From: Salticus scenicus
Taxonomy: Eukaryota > Arthropoda > Arachnida > Araneae > Salticidae
Reading direction: 5' to 3'
DNA length: 64,000 bases
Assembly (NCBI GenBank): GCA_963930645.1
Contig: OZ005652.1
Coordinates: forward strand, 319,608,244-319,672,243
Shown in pieces: positions 10,276 to 21,943 of this stretch (positions are counted from its first letter, which is position 1; each line of letters opens with the position of its first letter). Both the position numbers and the translations under genes were made by a program. The notes below the pieces were generated by a model. It ran no database searches. It was not told where the DNA came from and worked only from the letters and a program-made list of their open reading frames with translations.

Positions 10276-12895
10276 TTATACATTTTTAATTTTATTGAGA
10301 AATTATATAAAGTACTGTGCAGTATGAAACCACAAAGGAGATGTAAATTATATGCATATCTTTTGAAAAAAATGTCACTAGTAAAAGAAAATAATTTAGA
10401 AACATTTTAGATTCAGATTTAGAATTAGATCCAAAGCCAAAAATATAACAAATAAAATAAAATAAAAAGTAAAATCAATTGGAATTAAGAAAACATGCCC
10501 TAAAATATCATTTATCCTTTAAAATAATTAAGTAATAGTTACAGTTAATAAACTGAATAATATATACAATATATTTTGTCGATCTGTCTAACTTAATTAT
10601 TAATAAATAAATAATTAGACTGTTTGGACAAAGCTTTCTGTTTGACTTAATTTACCTATCAGAAAATAATCAAAATAATCTTATGTAAATGTGAAAAAAA
10701 AAAATCACATGATTAATTACAATTGAAGAAATTTAAAATTAAGCAACGTGTTTTTTTTTTTTTTTTTTTTTTTAAATCCAGAACTAATGCTAAGATGGAA
10801 ATAATCCAAGTAAGGCTAATTAACCTATTAAAATTGAACATTTAGGTGATTGATATAATTATTTCTCATAATATTATTTGTGTCTTGATTTCTTTTTCTT
10901 TTAATAGCCCGTAAATGTTTATTAAAAGTTCACTTACATTATTTATAAGTGAAAAATAATTTAACAGCTTACAAAATAAATTGCTTGTAAAAAAAATCAC
11001 ACAATTTCATAAATGATTTTACGTAGGCTTTCCAGAAATTAATTATTAATTCGTGGAGACTTCATTCATAAATTACTCAGTGAAATGCGAAAAAAAAAAA
11101 TACTAAATTAGATAATTTATAAATTAACCGAAAAAATCTATTGTAAATTCACGAAATAACAGTCTATTAATGGCTGCTGTTTAAAAAAAAAAAAAAGATG
11201 GACAAAAGCTTTAACTAAAGGAGAAATATGATCTATTTAATAGATTGAAGTACAGAACTTATCAAAAAGAAACTTTCAAACATTCTGAGGATGTTTTAAA
11301 CGATATCTTAAAAGTATGAAGTTACACTTTGATTAACTATATCCGTATGTTCGCGTAATTTCCTTAAAAACCCTCGCAATTGTACGAATCTCAAATTAGC
11401 TAAATAAAGCAGTTATTTGCAGAAAATTTTCCATTTTAATCAAAGAGAGAGCACTTTTTATTCACTAAATAAAATGCTTAAGTATCAAATAATGGAGCTA
11501 AGCAGCTAATACAGCAATTTTCTGTTTTAAGATCTAGAATTACAAATTTATGAAAATTTTGCCTTGCAAGCTTAAATAGCAATCATTACTTGAGAATCTT
11601 TACCGTTTCTGATGTGCACCACTATTTTTATATATTTTTTTTATTCTTCAAATAATAATCAAAGCATGGAAAATATTTTGCGTTTCAAGTTACTCTTTGG
11701 TAATTATCTTTTCTACATTATCAGCGGATATTTGATAATAGAGAAACAAAACTTGCTTACATTACGCCATTTACTAATAATTATTAGGAACTAATTTTTT
11801 TTCCCCCTCTTTGAATAATAATTCTCTATAAGGTGATTAAAAACATATTTTTATTGGGGTGACATACAATCCTCTAAATATGTGTTTTTGTTATTCTTTC
11901 GTTATTCGGGGCTTAAGTCACGTTTCAAATCTCCTGAATATAGAGTCATTAAAAATGCAGAATCGATCCGGGAAAATATTGAGTGCTTAAACCTTTTTCT
12001 TTGATGAAATATTTCTTGATTTTCCCTGAATGTAACAGAAGTATTTTGCAATTACTGTTATTAAAGACAGTTGATATTAAAGAGATTTCTTGTATTCCCC
12101 ATGACAAAAAGCTATATTTAACAACAAACATATATGTAAGATTTTAAAACTTCTTTTATTCTTTTTGAAATGTTCATTTTCATGTATATATATTTGTAAT
12201 TAATTTTCTTTTTAGCCACTCTCTACCTTTTTTCTTGTTAATTAATATTTCTAATGGATGTGGTATGTCATGACTAAATGATTTTTAATGCTTTAAAAAA
12301 CAAATGAATATTTCGAAAGAACGCTGTAAGGGAAAAAAAAAATGTATATCTGACGGTTTTTACATAATAAAAAAAATTTCTGTTTCACTTTTAATCATTA
12401 ACTGAAAAGTCTTAAATAATAGCTAAACTTTTAATAAACTGCTGTATTAATTAATACTTATGTCAAAACTTTTGCAAAATTTATCAGTACAATTCTTATA
12501 AAGGTGTTCATTATTATTTCAGCCTGCATATTCATTTGTAGATTCGTAATGTAGGTTTGATGTAAAGCTGGTCTAAGCGACTGCTAGAAAATGATAAAAA
12601 TTTTAAATATTGACTGTCCTTTGGCACGATTGTCACAAGGCGGTGATGAACGACATTACGTGGAGCTCCACCCTTAAAAATGTCTGCTAGTTGTGAACTT
12701 TAAGTTTAATAAAGAAAAAAAAGAATACATATTAGCTACTTCTTGTTCTGTTTTTTCTTCAAAACTTACCAAAAATGTGGTATCTTCATAATTAAATTTT
12801 TGGTAAGGATTTTTTAAGAGGGAAAAAATGATTAAAAATAAGTACAGAAATTTCCCCTTTTATTTTTCATTTATTTAAAAGTTGTAGAAGTGTTC
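10276..12895. other. AT-rich non-coding, no gene seen
   Basis: About 2.6 kb with no TIR pair, tRNA-like promoter or domain-bearing open frame recognised. The longest open frames are about 60 codons and low complexity. Confidence 0.4.
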
Positions 12896-12905
12896 CGTGT
12901 AACAG

Positions 12906-13076
12906 CCAGTGTTGCCAGATTGGGGACATTTTTTATTCAATATCCACCACTAAACTTTAATTGTAACGGTTGCCTAATTACTTTGTAGCTAAATCGTTTA
13001 TTATGTATATCAAACATCATGTCTAAAAATTATTGGTGCGAGTTGAATAAAAGAAGTCCCCAATCTGGCAACACTA
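12906..13076. mobile_element. 171-bp MITE with AGTGTTGCCA ends
   Basis: Inverted ends AGTGTTGCCAGATTGGGGAC (12908) and its complement (to 13075), extended by TTTATTCAA on the inner side. A direct repeat GTAACAG flanks it (12899-12905 and 13077-13083), a likely target-site duplication. The low divergence of the TIRs suggests a fairly recent insertion. The superfamily is uncertain: a 7-8 bp duplication and AGTG tips suit hAT or a relative. Confidence 0.8.
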
Positions 13077-13083
13077 GTAACAG

Positions 13084-14250
13084 TTTACTTAAATTTGATT
13101 ATTACGGTATTGTAAGAATCTCGCAAGTTGGGCACTACTCCTAAAGCATCTGTTTCTCGTTATTATTGATAATAATTTTTAAAGTGTCAAAATCAGTGTT
13201 AATGTTTCAATTATTTTCGAAAAGATTTATTCATTATACTAAATAAATTAAAATATAGTCATACGCAAGAAATTGTTTTCACTATCATTTGTTTAACCGA
13301 AATCATTGATGTACTTTTGGTTTTCCTTGAAAAACATTTTTTTTCTTCTTAAGTTTTAAAAAATCCTCAAAAGGTAAGGTTGTGGTGCCTCTGTGGGGAT
13401 GAGAATTTCGCTTTTTTATTTTTACCGCTATTCCTGCACAGAAATCTTAATCGTTATTTTTATCCCCCCCCCCGATTAAATAGGATATTCATAGTTGTCA
13501 AATCTCCTGATTTCGGAGGGAGACGTCATACGAGAAATTGCTTAGAATAATTTCCACTTTGCTTAATCGCAGAAAAATAATAGAACATTCTTCTATTAAA
13601 AGAAAAGTGGTGGCAAAACTCACTTAAAAATTCAAAATGTTAGCAAATCTGAATATTATTATGGTTAAAAAAAAAAAAAAAAAAGAAAGAAAGAAAGAAG
13701 AAATTTCATGCTTTGAGTCTTTACTTAAACATAGATTTTCTTTCTTTCTTTCTTTCTTTCTCCCCCCCCCCCCTACTTAAATACATTTTTCTATAGCAGC
13801 CTAATTTATTTTCTTAAATCTAAGCTCAAATTTCTCAGAATGTATTTTTCTAAAAATATAACCTGGATATTATTTTCTAAACTGGTAAAAAATCAAATGA
13901 TTTTAAAGCTTTTTTTTTTTTTTTCTTTTTGATCATTTTTCATCTTAATGCATGAAGTAACCAACGTATATCACAAAATAAAATTGACAGAAAATACCTG
14001 TCCGTGTGTTTGGTGCAACTTATAAAATATGTTGAAAGTATTTTTCTTATTCGATCAGCATTCGAAAAATTTTATGTTTATGTACAATATACATTATAAC
14101 AAATAATTTTGAATGTACTTTGATTTCATGAAAAATTTATGAACTGAGACAGAATAACAAGTAATTTATGTCATTACGTTATTTTTCAAATGTTTTGGTG
14201 GTATTACACCTTTCTTTTTTTTTCAAAATGTTACCTTTTAAAATCTAAAC
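13084..14250. other. Non-coding, purine/pyrimidine mirror tracts
   Basis: Contains a poly-C run at 13465, an A/GAAA tract at 13668-13700 and a TTTC/C tract at 13738-13772. No gene recognised. Confidence 0.45.
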
Positions 14251-14254
14251 TAGT

Positions 14255-15388
14255 TGGCATAGGTAGACTCTGCTCAGTTCCCCATCATATTTATGTTCTC
14301 ATAAATTTTTAGTGCGAAACATTTTATAATCATGTTAAAAGAAATGAATTTGACCAAAGAACAGTAACAGAATGAAATCCCCGCCTAATAGGCTATCCAC
14401 CGTTCACTTCGATATATTTATCTTATTCTAATCTATTAATTTATTTTATCAGGGTCAATTCCGTTATTTAGTTTTCATGCTACTATTTCCAATACAATAA
14501 TCCTCAAAATTCATATTTATATGAAAAATTTACAATTTCGCTATGTTGATAAAATCGTAAATTACGAATAATGTACGAAATTTTCCTATTAAAATATTTG
14601 TATTCAATCATGTTCAAACAAATATCATAAAAATTTTGAAGTTGTCTAATGTATTTATGATCCTCAAAATGGAAGTTTATGCTCAATTTTGCCTTATTCT
14701 GACATGTTAAGTAAATCGTAAATTCCAAATAACTTACGAATTTTTTATATTGGAAAATTCATAGTCATTAATATTCATGCCAGTGTCCTAAATAATATTT
14801 CAAAAGTAGTCTGACACCTTTACGATGAAAATATCTATCAAAATTGACGTTTATGTGAAATTTTGCCCTATACTGCAATGTTAAGAAATTCGTAACTTTT
14901 CCAATAACTTGCGAAATTTTCAAAGTAGCATATTTATAGTTACTGATGTTCATTCCGGCATCAAAACTGATATTTTAAAACTGGTCTGACATTTTTACAG
15001 TAAAAAGTTTCCATTTAATGCACCTTTAAGTGAATTTTTGTCCTATTCTCCCATGTTAAGAAAATCGTAAATTTCGAATAACTGCTGAAGTTTTTAAATT
15101 CGAATGTTGCAAATGAATAGGGTTCTTGCCAGTGTCGAACGTAATATTTTAAAACTGATCTGACCTCTCTGCGACAATTTGTTCTTGAGATATCGTGTAC
15201 ACAGACTAACAATCTATCGGACTAACCCACTAACACACTAATAAACACCCTACAGACAGACACCATACAATTTTTGTCATTTTCGGATTCCTCACACCTG
15301 AAAACGTGTAAAAAAGTCAAAAAACCGAGGTCGAAAATTTTCACGATTACCCAAGTTCCCTATACCTATAGTATGATGGGGAACTAAA
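14255..15388 (+). mobile_element. Family K element: subTIR plus 3' hairpin
   Basis: About 20 bases inside the left edge lies AGTTCCCCATCATA (14276-14289). Its exact inverse TATGATGGGGAACT ends the element at 15372-15385. The right copy is also one arm of a hairpin with AGTTCCC at 15354-15360. Between them are four tandem units spaced 161, 174 and 175 bp, marked by TCGTAAATT (14555, 14716, 14890, 15065). The last part has the TGAGATATCGTGTACACAG and CAGACAGACACC segments seen in family A. A subterminal inverted repeat paired with a terminal hairpin is known for Helitron/Helentron-derived HINEs; the assignment here is inference. No coding. Confidence 0.7.
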
Positions 15389-15930
15389 ACTATTTTTTAA
15401 ATATTTTTTCCTTTTTATTATTGAGGAAGCATTTACTGTAGAGTTTATATAAATTAGAAGATATTACGCCACTTTTATTTAATAGGGAATTTCCTTCCAA
15501 GAATAAAGTTTGTTAAAGCTTTATTCTTGGAAACAATGAAATGAAACTTAAGTAAAAATGAAATTATTTTGCCGAAATCACAGTAAAATGTATTACTTTT
15601 ATAACTGATACACTTCTTTTGATAAGAAAATTCCACCATTGCATAAGACATAAATATTAATACTTTTAAAAAATTTCATCATTTTCTATCATGAAAAAAA
15701 ATAAAAAATAAATAAAAAAAAGTTTTAAATGTATTTTAAGCATTTTAAAACTGCAAAGATAGAGAAATGTTTTATCATTAAAAATAGTTTTGCCAACATT
15801 TTATTCATGAAAATGTTTTTAGAAATACCGTCTGTTTTGTACTTCATGACTAGAGAGCACACAAATGCTATTTCGTGTACTTTGTTAAAAAGGGATCATA
15901 ACGTGACGAGGTTAGCTAGTTTCATTATAA
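15389..15930. other. AT-rich non-coding, no gene seen
   Basis: Includes a small inverted repeat of a TTCTTGGAA-type sequence near 15497 and 15524. No gene recognised. Confidence 0.45.
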
Positions 15931-16330
15931 AGCTAGTAGGCTTTGCTTGATTCGCTAGTCACTAAACTTAAATGAATTTTTTAAAATAATTAATTACTAT
16001 TTTATTTTATATAATAATAATAATAATAATAAAACTCTAGTGATCAAAAATCACTCTGAACCTCGTCTTCGGTACCTGCTGTAACCGGCAGTGTCTCCCC
16101 CGCATCTCTACTTCGGGTCTAGGCTCCAATTCTCTGCGGTAACACTCTACGCAGGCACTTTATTTGGGTATATAATGGGACAACAGGTGGCACTGTTACT
16201 GTTCAAGAACTTCAATTTTACCTTTGATTTATCTCAGCAGCTTTTAAGAATTTTAGTTTTGGCACCGTATATTAGCGAGTTCTAGTCGCATTGGTTTCCT
16301 AGACCTCGTAATGTAATAACAAAAGAAAAG
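15931..16330 (+). repeat. Family E-type repeat
   Basis: Begins GCTAGTAGGCTTTGC and GCTAGTCACTAAACTTAAA, the same terminus as at 1990 and 39475. The body is unusually GC-rich for this window (CCTCGTCTTCGGTACC, CCGGCAGTGTCTCCC) and contains CAGGTGGCACTGTTACTG. No domain found in its open frames. Confidence 0.5.
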
Positions 16331-16947
16331 ACTGTAAGTACAATAAATTGATATATATTTATATCAATTTTAGTTACAAAAGATGTACATAAACTCAACT
16401 GTTATAAATTTTAATTTAATTTAAACTGTAATAAATTTAATCATTTCTACCATATTATCACTTAATTCTTATAAATACACCAAATTAAAAATATATCTGT
16501 ATATATCATAGCTACCAATTACTTCTTGGGGCACCTCATACCAGAAATTCTATAGATTTTTTTCAATCCATTTAATCATTACAATTTTCTTTTTAAATGT
16601 CGAGAGGCTAAATCTGATTTAAAAGACCGAAATGGTGGTAGTTATTATATATATCTGTCTCTTTCAAAAGAATTGAATAAATCGTATAATAGCTGTTGTA
16701 TAATATAAAATTGCTGAAATATAAAATAAACTTAAGAAAATGAAGCAGAAAAGTCAAAGGGTAAAATCGAAAATAATAATAATAATAATAATAATAAAAT
16801 TGATGAGGTGCACTTCTACAGGATCTCAGCTACCGGACCGCCAAGTTTTGTGGTCTGAGTGCCAGAACGCACACAGACAGATACTTTTATTATTATTATT
16901 ATTATTTTATACAGATTTTCATTTATACTCATTGATAAATTTCTTTT
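16331..16947. other. Intron upstream of SOBP exon
   Basis: AT-rich intron with (AAT)n at 16776-16797 and (TTA)n at 16884-16905 around a short GC-richer segment. Confidence 0.6.
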
Positions 16948-16949
16948 AG
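16938..16949 (+). promoter_or_regulatory. Splice acceptor of SOBP exon
   Basis: A pyrimidine tract TTTCTTTT ends in AG at 16948-16949, and the conserved reading frame begins with a full codon (GAT) at 16950. This places the start of homology exactly at the splice site. Confidence 0.8.
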
Positions 16950-17214
16950 GATTACGCTGAAACAACAATGAATGAATTGCTTGGCTGGTATGGTTATGAA
17001 AAAGTCGACAGTCGTGATACTCAAGGTTTGAATCTGACGCATTTTGCTTCCAACAATCCTGCAGGAAATCACACTACTCCGCCAAATGGTGTTTCCCCAC
17101 CTTCTTCTGCACTGGAAGGCAGCGATGGCTCAGAAGAAATGGGATCTCATCACGGACCAATAGATGGCACACCTTCTAGAATACGGGAAGATAGTGGAAG
17201 TCCAGGAGCAGAAG
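16950..17214 (+). CDS. Sobp: SOBP N-terminal exon (internal coding exon)
   Basis: A 265-bp internal exon of a Sine oculis-binding protein homolog, the only host coding sequence recognised here. It opens in frame with DYAETTMNELLGWYGYEKVD, which matches the vertebrate SOBP N-terminus (FAENTMNELLGWYGYDKVE) at most positions. The remaining ~65 residues are Ser/Pro/Gly/Asn-rich and acidic, and look disordered. SOBP proteins are nuclear, carry FCS-type zinc fingers downstream and are tied to SIX/sine oculis regulators; the human gene is linked to intellectual disability and the mouse gene to inner-ear development. The ATG at 16968 sits inside the conserved block, so it need not be the start. The exon starts in phase 0 and ends after the first base of a codon, so the next exon must supply two bases. 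The zinc-finger exons and exon 1 were not found in this window. Confidence 0.87.
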
Positions 17215-17220
17215 GTGGGT
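17212..17220 (+). promoter_or_regulatory. Splice donor of SOBP exon
   Basis: AAG|GTGGGT with the GT at 17215-17216, a near-consensus U2 donor. Reading through it gives a Phe-rich tail and a stop near 17259, which supports splicing here. Confidence 0.75.
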
Positions 17221-17394
17221 TTTTCTTTTTTGTTACTTTTTTTGTTTGTTTGTTTCTTTAATTATTTATTTTGTCAATACCAGAATTTATTCATTTCGTT
17301 GGTCACTTTATTTAAATAAATTTTCAAAAGAATTAAATCATTATTTTTATTTTCTTAACATACAAATGTAAAGAAAGTTTTGTAATCATGACAA
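17215..17394. other. Start of downstream intron
   Basis: T-rich intronic sequence with no repeat recognised. Confidence 0.6.
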
Positions 17395-18020
17395 AAATTC
17401 GACGTTGAAATTTTGGTGTTTTTATACGTTTTTAGGTCCCCTGAAGTCATTTTTGCTATTTTTATGGTGATGTAGGTATGTATGTGGTTATGTAAGTGAA
17501 CACGATAGCGTCTACGCTTGAATCAATTGAGCTGAAAGTTGGTACGTATGTTATAGTCGACCGTAGTACGAACACGAACAATATAATTTTGGTGAATCTA
17601 GCACTTACAGTATTTTTACAGAGACACAAAGGAAAATTCTTTATCATCATGGCCTATGGGCCCAAATTATTTAAAGAGCTATGTCGTCTAAATGCTTTGT
17701 TCGAATAAACTGAAATTTTATATACGTGTTATTGATCACCGTCGCAGAAATTATATAAATTTTTGGTGAATCTAGCACTTATAATTTTTCTTTTACAGGG
17801 ACACAAAGAAAAATCCTTTATCATTATGGCCTATGGGCTGAAATTATTTAAAGTGTGATAGCGTCTAAACGCATTATCTGATTAAGCTGAAAATTTATAT
17901 ACATGTTATAGGTCACTGTCGCACAAATTGTATAGACTTTGGTGAATCTAGCGCTTATAGAATTTTACAGGGACACAACGAAAAATTCTTTATCATTATG
18001 ATCAGGGTCTCAAATCATTT
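17395..18020 (+). repeat. Family M: three ~175-bp tandem units
   Basis: The left edge resembles a hairpin-class repeat end (CGACGTTGAAATTTTGG, then TTAGGTCCCCTGAAGTCA, as in family A). Three tandem units follow, each with GGTGAATCTAGC (17591, 17765, 17941; spacing 174 and 176), an ACAGGGACACAA-type block and TCTTTATCATTATGGCC. Units are clearly diverged, so the array is not recent. It lies only about 180 bp downstream of the exon donor. Confidence 0.65.
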
Positions 18021-18454
18021 GAGGCAGAATAACGTTGTTAATTTACACAACATACTATATGGAGAAAAATACTCAAACACCCTATTATGATTTTCTCTTT
18101 TGTTTATTTAACTACTTCTCTTACTTTAATTTATTTATACAACAGTTTATTACTCAATGTTTGGAAAGTAAGTAAAGTTTCTTTTGTTTTCTTTCTCCGA
18201 ATTTCCAAGTTTATTATGCGTTATGTTACAGTCCCCTGTAAAAAAACGAATAATGTGACATTATAAGCATTTGCATATTTCACCGAGTTCAAAAAAAAAA
18301 AAATAAATAAATAAATAAACAAATAAATAAATAAAAATACGTGGATTTTGGCAAAACTTTTAAACGAAAAATTTAGTGTTTTAGCAGTACAATAAAAAGA
18401 AAATCAGTTTTTTGTTTCCCTTTTTTTCCCCCCTAAACCTTTAAAAAAAAAAAA

Positions 18455-18485
<31 letters not shown>

Positions 18486-18690
18486 GTACTAAGCTATTTT
18501 ACATAACTATAAAAACTCGATTAAATAAGTAAAGAATAAAACCGTTACAAACAACTATTATACTCTGCACAAACATACAACAGTTGTTCTGAATCTCAGT
18601 AATCCAGTACAACACTTCATCAAGCGAAAAAAGAAAAAAAAAAAAGGAAGAGGAAAAGAAGAAGAGAAGAAGAGAAGAAGAAGAAGGGAA
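18021..18690. other. AT-rich non-coding with simple repeats
   Basis: Has (AAAT)n at about 18300-18335, (AAT)n at 18456-18485 and a purine tract (GAAGA)n at 18628-18688. No gene recognised. Confidence 0.5.
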
Positions 18691-19930
18691 ATTTTTGCGG
18701 TACGCATTGATTATTGACAGTTTCCAACTGTACCTGGTCGTTCTATCATTTAACCTTTAGTTTTCCTTGCTTACGTTATCACATAACGGGCAGACAGAAA
18801 GGCAGACTGATAGACTAATTGAATTCATAATGACTCTTAAACATTGTTGGCAAGTGTTGAAAATGCTTAGCACTAGCAGAAATGCAATTCCAGCATTTTC
18901 CAACTGCAGTTTTTATAATGATCGTACCTTAATGTCTGAATATTTTAGGGTAGCCTTATAAATCTGAAGGCTAATCTATACAAAACATAATTTTAGCATA
19001 TTAACAATAAAATGTTACTTTCATTATTATTTTTGCAATAGATAGTTATTTAAATGTTATTTATAAAAATATCTCGTTCTTAAAACGAAATGTATTGACA
19101 TTTTTTTGGGTGTCCCTGTACACAAACCAGTTGTACAGGGCCTATTAATGCCATTTTAAATGGGGAACATTCCATAGTAAACTCGAATGACATATATCAT
19201 TTTTAAGAAATTCTGAAAATATTTACAGAGGCTAGAGGCGGCAGGCGGACAGACAGATAGATGCAATAATTCAAATCACAATCACTCTTAAAATTTGTTA
19301 TTAAGTATTAATGACCCTTAATGTAACCGAAAATGCAATTTCAACAAATTTCCAATAATAACCATTAATGTAATTGGATATTTTTATGCGGCTCTGTAAA
19401 TCTTAATGCTAATTATACTGTATTCTATATATATTCTATAGAAAGCATTCTTTTGTGCATATAAATAACATATTTCAATTTTATTAAGATTTGTGCAATG
19501 TAAAGTTATTAAAATATGGTTTATAGAAATATTTCTCATAGAACGCAATGCTTTGGAGTAGTTTCGGGTGTCCTTGTATACAAACAGTAGTACGTAGTAT
19601 TTATCCATTTTCAATAGGGAACATCTGATAGTGAATTTGAATAATATATTTGAATTCCATTAAGATTTGTGCAAAATGAAGTTATTAAAATATGGTGTAT
19701 AGAAATACCTTTCATAGAAAGCAAAGCTATGGAATACTTTCGGGTGTCCCTGTATACAAACCAGTTGTGATATTTACTTGATTTTCAATGCGGAACATTC
19801 GATAGGGAACTTGAGTAACATATATCAGTTTTAAGAAATTCCATAAATACTTACGAGAGTTAAAGCGCGGACAGACAGACAAACTTAAGTCATAAACACT
19901 TTTCAACTATGTTGGAACGTTTTAAAAAAC
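18690..19930 (+). repeat. Family D modular repeat, copy 1
   Basis: Begins near GCGGTACGCATTGATTATTG and holds three successive modules. Each module has an ATAGAAxxxxTT block, a GGGTGTCCCTGTA motif (19108, 19565, 19742), a GGGAACATTC block, a TATATCAxTTTTAAGAAATT block and a GGCGGACAGACAGA-type run. Modules 2 and 3 are 177 bp apart. Other copies are at 43650 and 61013. No coding; the longest frame is 76 codons and unremarkable. Confidence 0.75.
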
Positions 19931-20525
19931 GGGGCCGAATGCAGCGGGACAAAGCAAAGTGTGGATTTTTTTCTGAAATTTAGTACATTCAATTGCACAA
20001 TTTAGTACTGATTATGCGATATAATCCATTTACAGATACTGAATATTTAATGACGGTCATAAGCAATTTAATGACAGTCACGATCCGATTTTTAACAATC
20101 AAGAGTCTATTATCACTGTAAATTATCTAGACATATTTTTATGTCTGTACAATTAGAAAACACACTTGGACAAAATTACAAACGTATTCTCACTTACTCA
20201 AAATCGTACTCTTCACAGATCTTTCTTTCTAGTATTATTCTGTGCATATTTACTCCTAGAGTTAACAGAGAGCGACTTTGATGAATTAAAAAGATAAACC
20301 TACCACTACATAATTTTAAACATTATCCTTATCCAGATCCCAGTCCTGTTAATTCATTAATAAGAATATAGAATGTAAATTATTTCTATGAATACTATGC
20401 ATATTCAAAGAAATGCAATGTAGTATATAATATCCGTACATAACGTAAATGGATGATCAAGTTTAAATTTTTTTATCTGTTGTAAATGTTTCGTTTTTAA
20501 GAGGTTTCGTATATATATATATATA
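19931..20525. other. AT-rich non-coding, no gene seen
   Basis: Ends in a (TA)n run (20512-20527) which is the target of the Tc1 insertion that follows. Confidence 0.5.
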
Positions 20526-20527
20526 TA

Positions 20528-21941
20528 CACTGATGGAAAAAAAAGTCCCAACACCAGGAAGGAGCTGTGCTAGATAAACGAAATTTGGTAGGCGTGTTTA
20601 TACATCTGAAAGATGACGTCGATTCAAATTTCGAGCTACGCGCATAAGTGTGGCGCTAGTAGCGACACTATGAACATGCAAATGAGGTTTGCTTTAAATA
20701 AGCGCTGTAAGGTTCGTGATCGTTATTTACAGTTGAGATTTGACGTAGTGGGTTAATGTTAGTCAAGGATGCCTCTAAGAAGACGAAGAAGCCATTATCA
20801 ACAGCTCACTGAGTTTGAACGAGGTCGTGTAGTAGGGCTACGAGAAGGTGGGTTTTCTTTCCGCGATATTGCAGAAAAAGTTGGCAGGAATGTATCCACT
20901 GTGCATGAGTGTTGGCAGCAGTGGTCAAGGGAAGGTACTGCCTCAAGAAGACCGGGTTCTGGGCGGCCATGTGGCACTACTGAGAGGGGAGACCGCCGTG
21001 TTCGGCGTATGGCTGTGGCTAATCGTACTGCGTCTGCAGCTGAAATTCGAGCTGCAGTTGGCACCACAGTGACACAACGAACTGTTACAAATCGGTTACT
21101 TTAAGGACAGCTCCGAGCCAGACGCCCTAAAGCGTGCATTCCACTGACTCCAAACCACTGCCGTTTGCGACGTGAGTGGTGTCAATATAGAGCTCTTTGG
21201 AGGACGGAGTGGAGATCTGTTGTGTTTTCTGATGAAAGCCGGTTCTGTCTTGGTCGCAGTGATAGCCGTGTGTTGGTTAGAAGGAGGCCAGGTGAACGCC
21301 TGCTAGCGACTTGTCTGCGGTCTAGACACACAGGGCCTACTCCTGGAGTTATGGTTTGGGGAGCAATTTCGTATGACAGCAGGAGCACTCTCGTGGTTAT
21401 CCCACGCACCCTGACTGCAAATTTGTACGTCAGTCTAGTGATACAACCTGTTGTGCTGCCATTCATGAACAGCATTCAAGGGGTTTTTTTTCCAACAGGA
21501 TAACGCTCGCCCTCATACCGCTGTTGTAACCCAACATGCTCTACTGAGTGTCAACATGTTGCCTTGGCCTGCTAGATCACCAGATCTTTCTCCAATCGAG
21601 CACGTATGGGAAATCATTGGACGACAACTCCAGCGTCATCCACAACCAGCATTAACCGTTCCTGCATTGACCGCCCAAGTGCAACAGGCATGGAACTCCA
21701 TCCCACAAACTGATATCCGACACCTGTACGACACAATGCATGCACGTTTGCATGCTTGCATTCAAAATTCTGGCGGTTACACCGGTTACTAATGTACCAA
21801 CATTTCACATTTGAAATGGCTCTACCTGTGATCTTGAAACTTTAATCAATTAAATATGTTACCTAGACAAATGTATTGCTGAACTGTCATTACTGTACAA
21901 TAATTTTTTCTTGGTGTTGGGATTTTTTTTTTCCATCAGTG
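20528..21941 (+). mobile_element. Tc1-like DNA transposon, full length
   Basis: A 1414-bp element. The left end CACTGATGGAAAAAAAAG plus TCCCAACACCA is mirrored at the right end (complement of 21911-21941), differing mainly in the length of the A-run. TA dinucleotides flank both ends (20526-20527, 21942-21943), and the element sits inside a TA microsatellite, a natural hotspot for a TA-targeting transposase. It carries one transposase gene, now disabled. Completeness and few lesions suggest a young insertion. Confidence 0.93.
20769..21792 (+). pseudogene. Tc1-like transposase, one stop and one frameshift
   Basis: The N-terminal part (20769-21101) has the paired-type helix-turn-helix: FERGRVVGLREGGFSFRDIA and NVSTVHECWQQWSREG, then a GRP-type linker (GSGRPCG). 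An in-frame TAA at 21102-21104 interrupts it; the same frame resumes and runs to 21503. Catalytic Asp 1 is in FSDESRF (21231-21233). A T-run at 21484-21492 then shifts the frame, after which QQDNARPHTA carries Asp 2 (21499-21501) and SPDLSPIEHVW the Glu (21598-21600). D2 and E are separated by 32 residues as read, two fewer than classic DD34E. The end is a C-terminal NSGGYTGY. The protein would cut and paste the element at TA sites; this copy cannot make it in one piece. Confidence 0.92.
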
Positions 21942-21943
21942 TA

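Noticed and set aside
16968..16970. ATG in the SOBP exon as the translation start
   Set aside because: Homology and the open frame extend upstream to the splice acceptor, so it is most likely an internal Met.
20798..21475. Minus-strand open frames over the Tc1 element
   Set aside because: Antisense shadows of the transposase coding frame.
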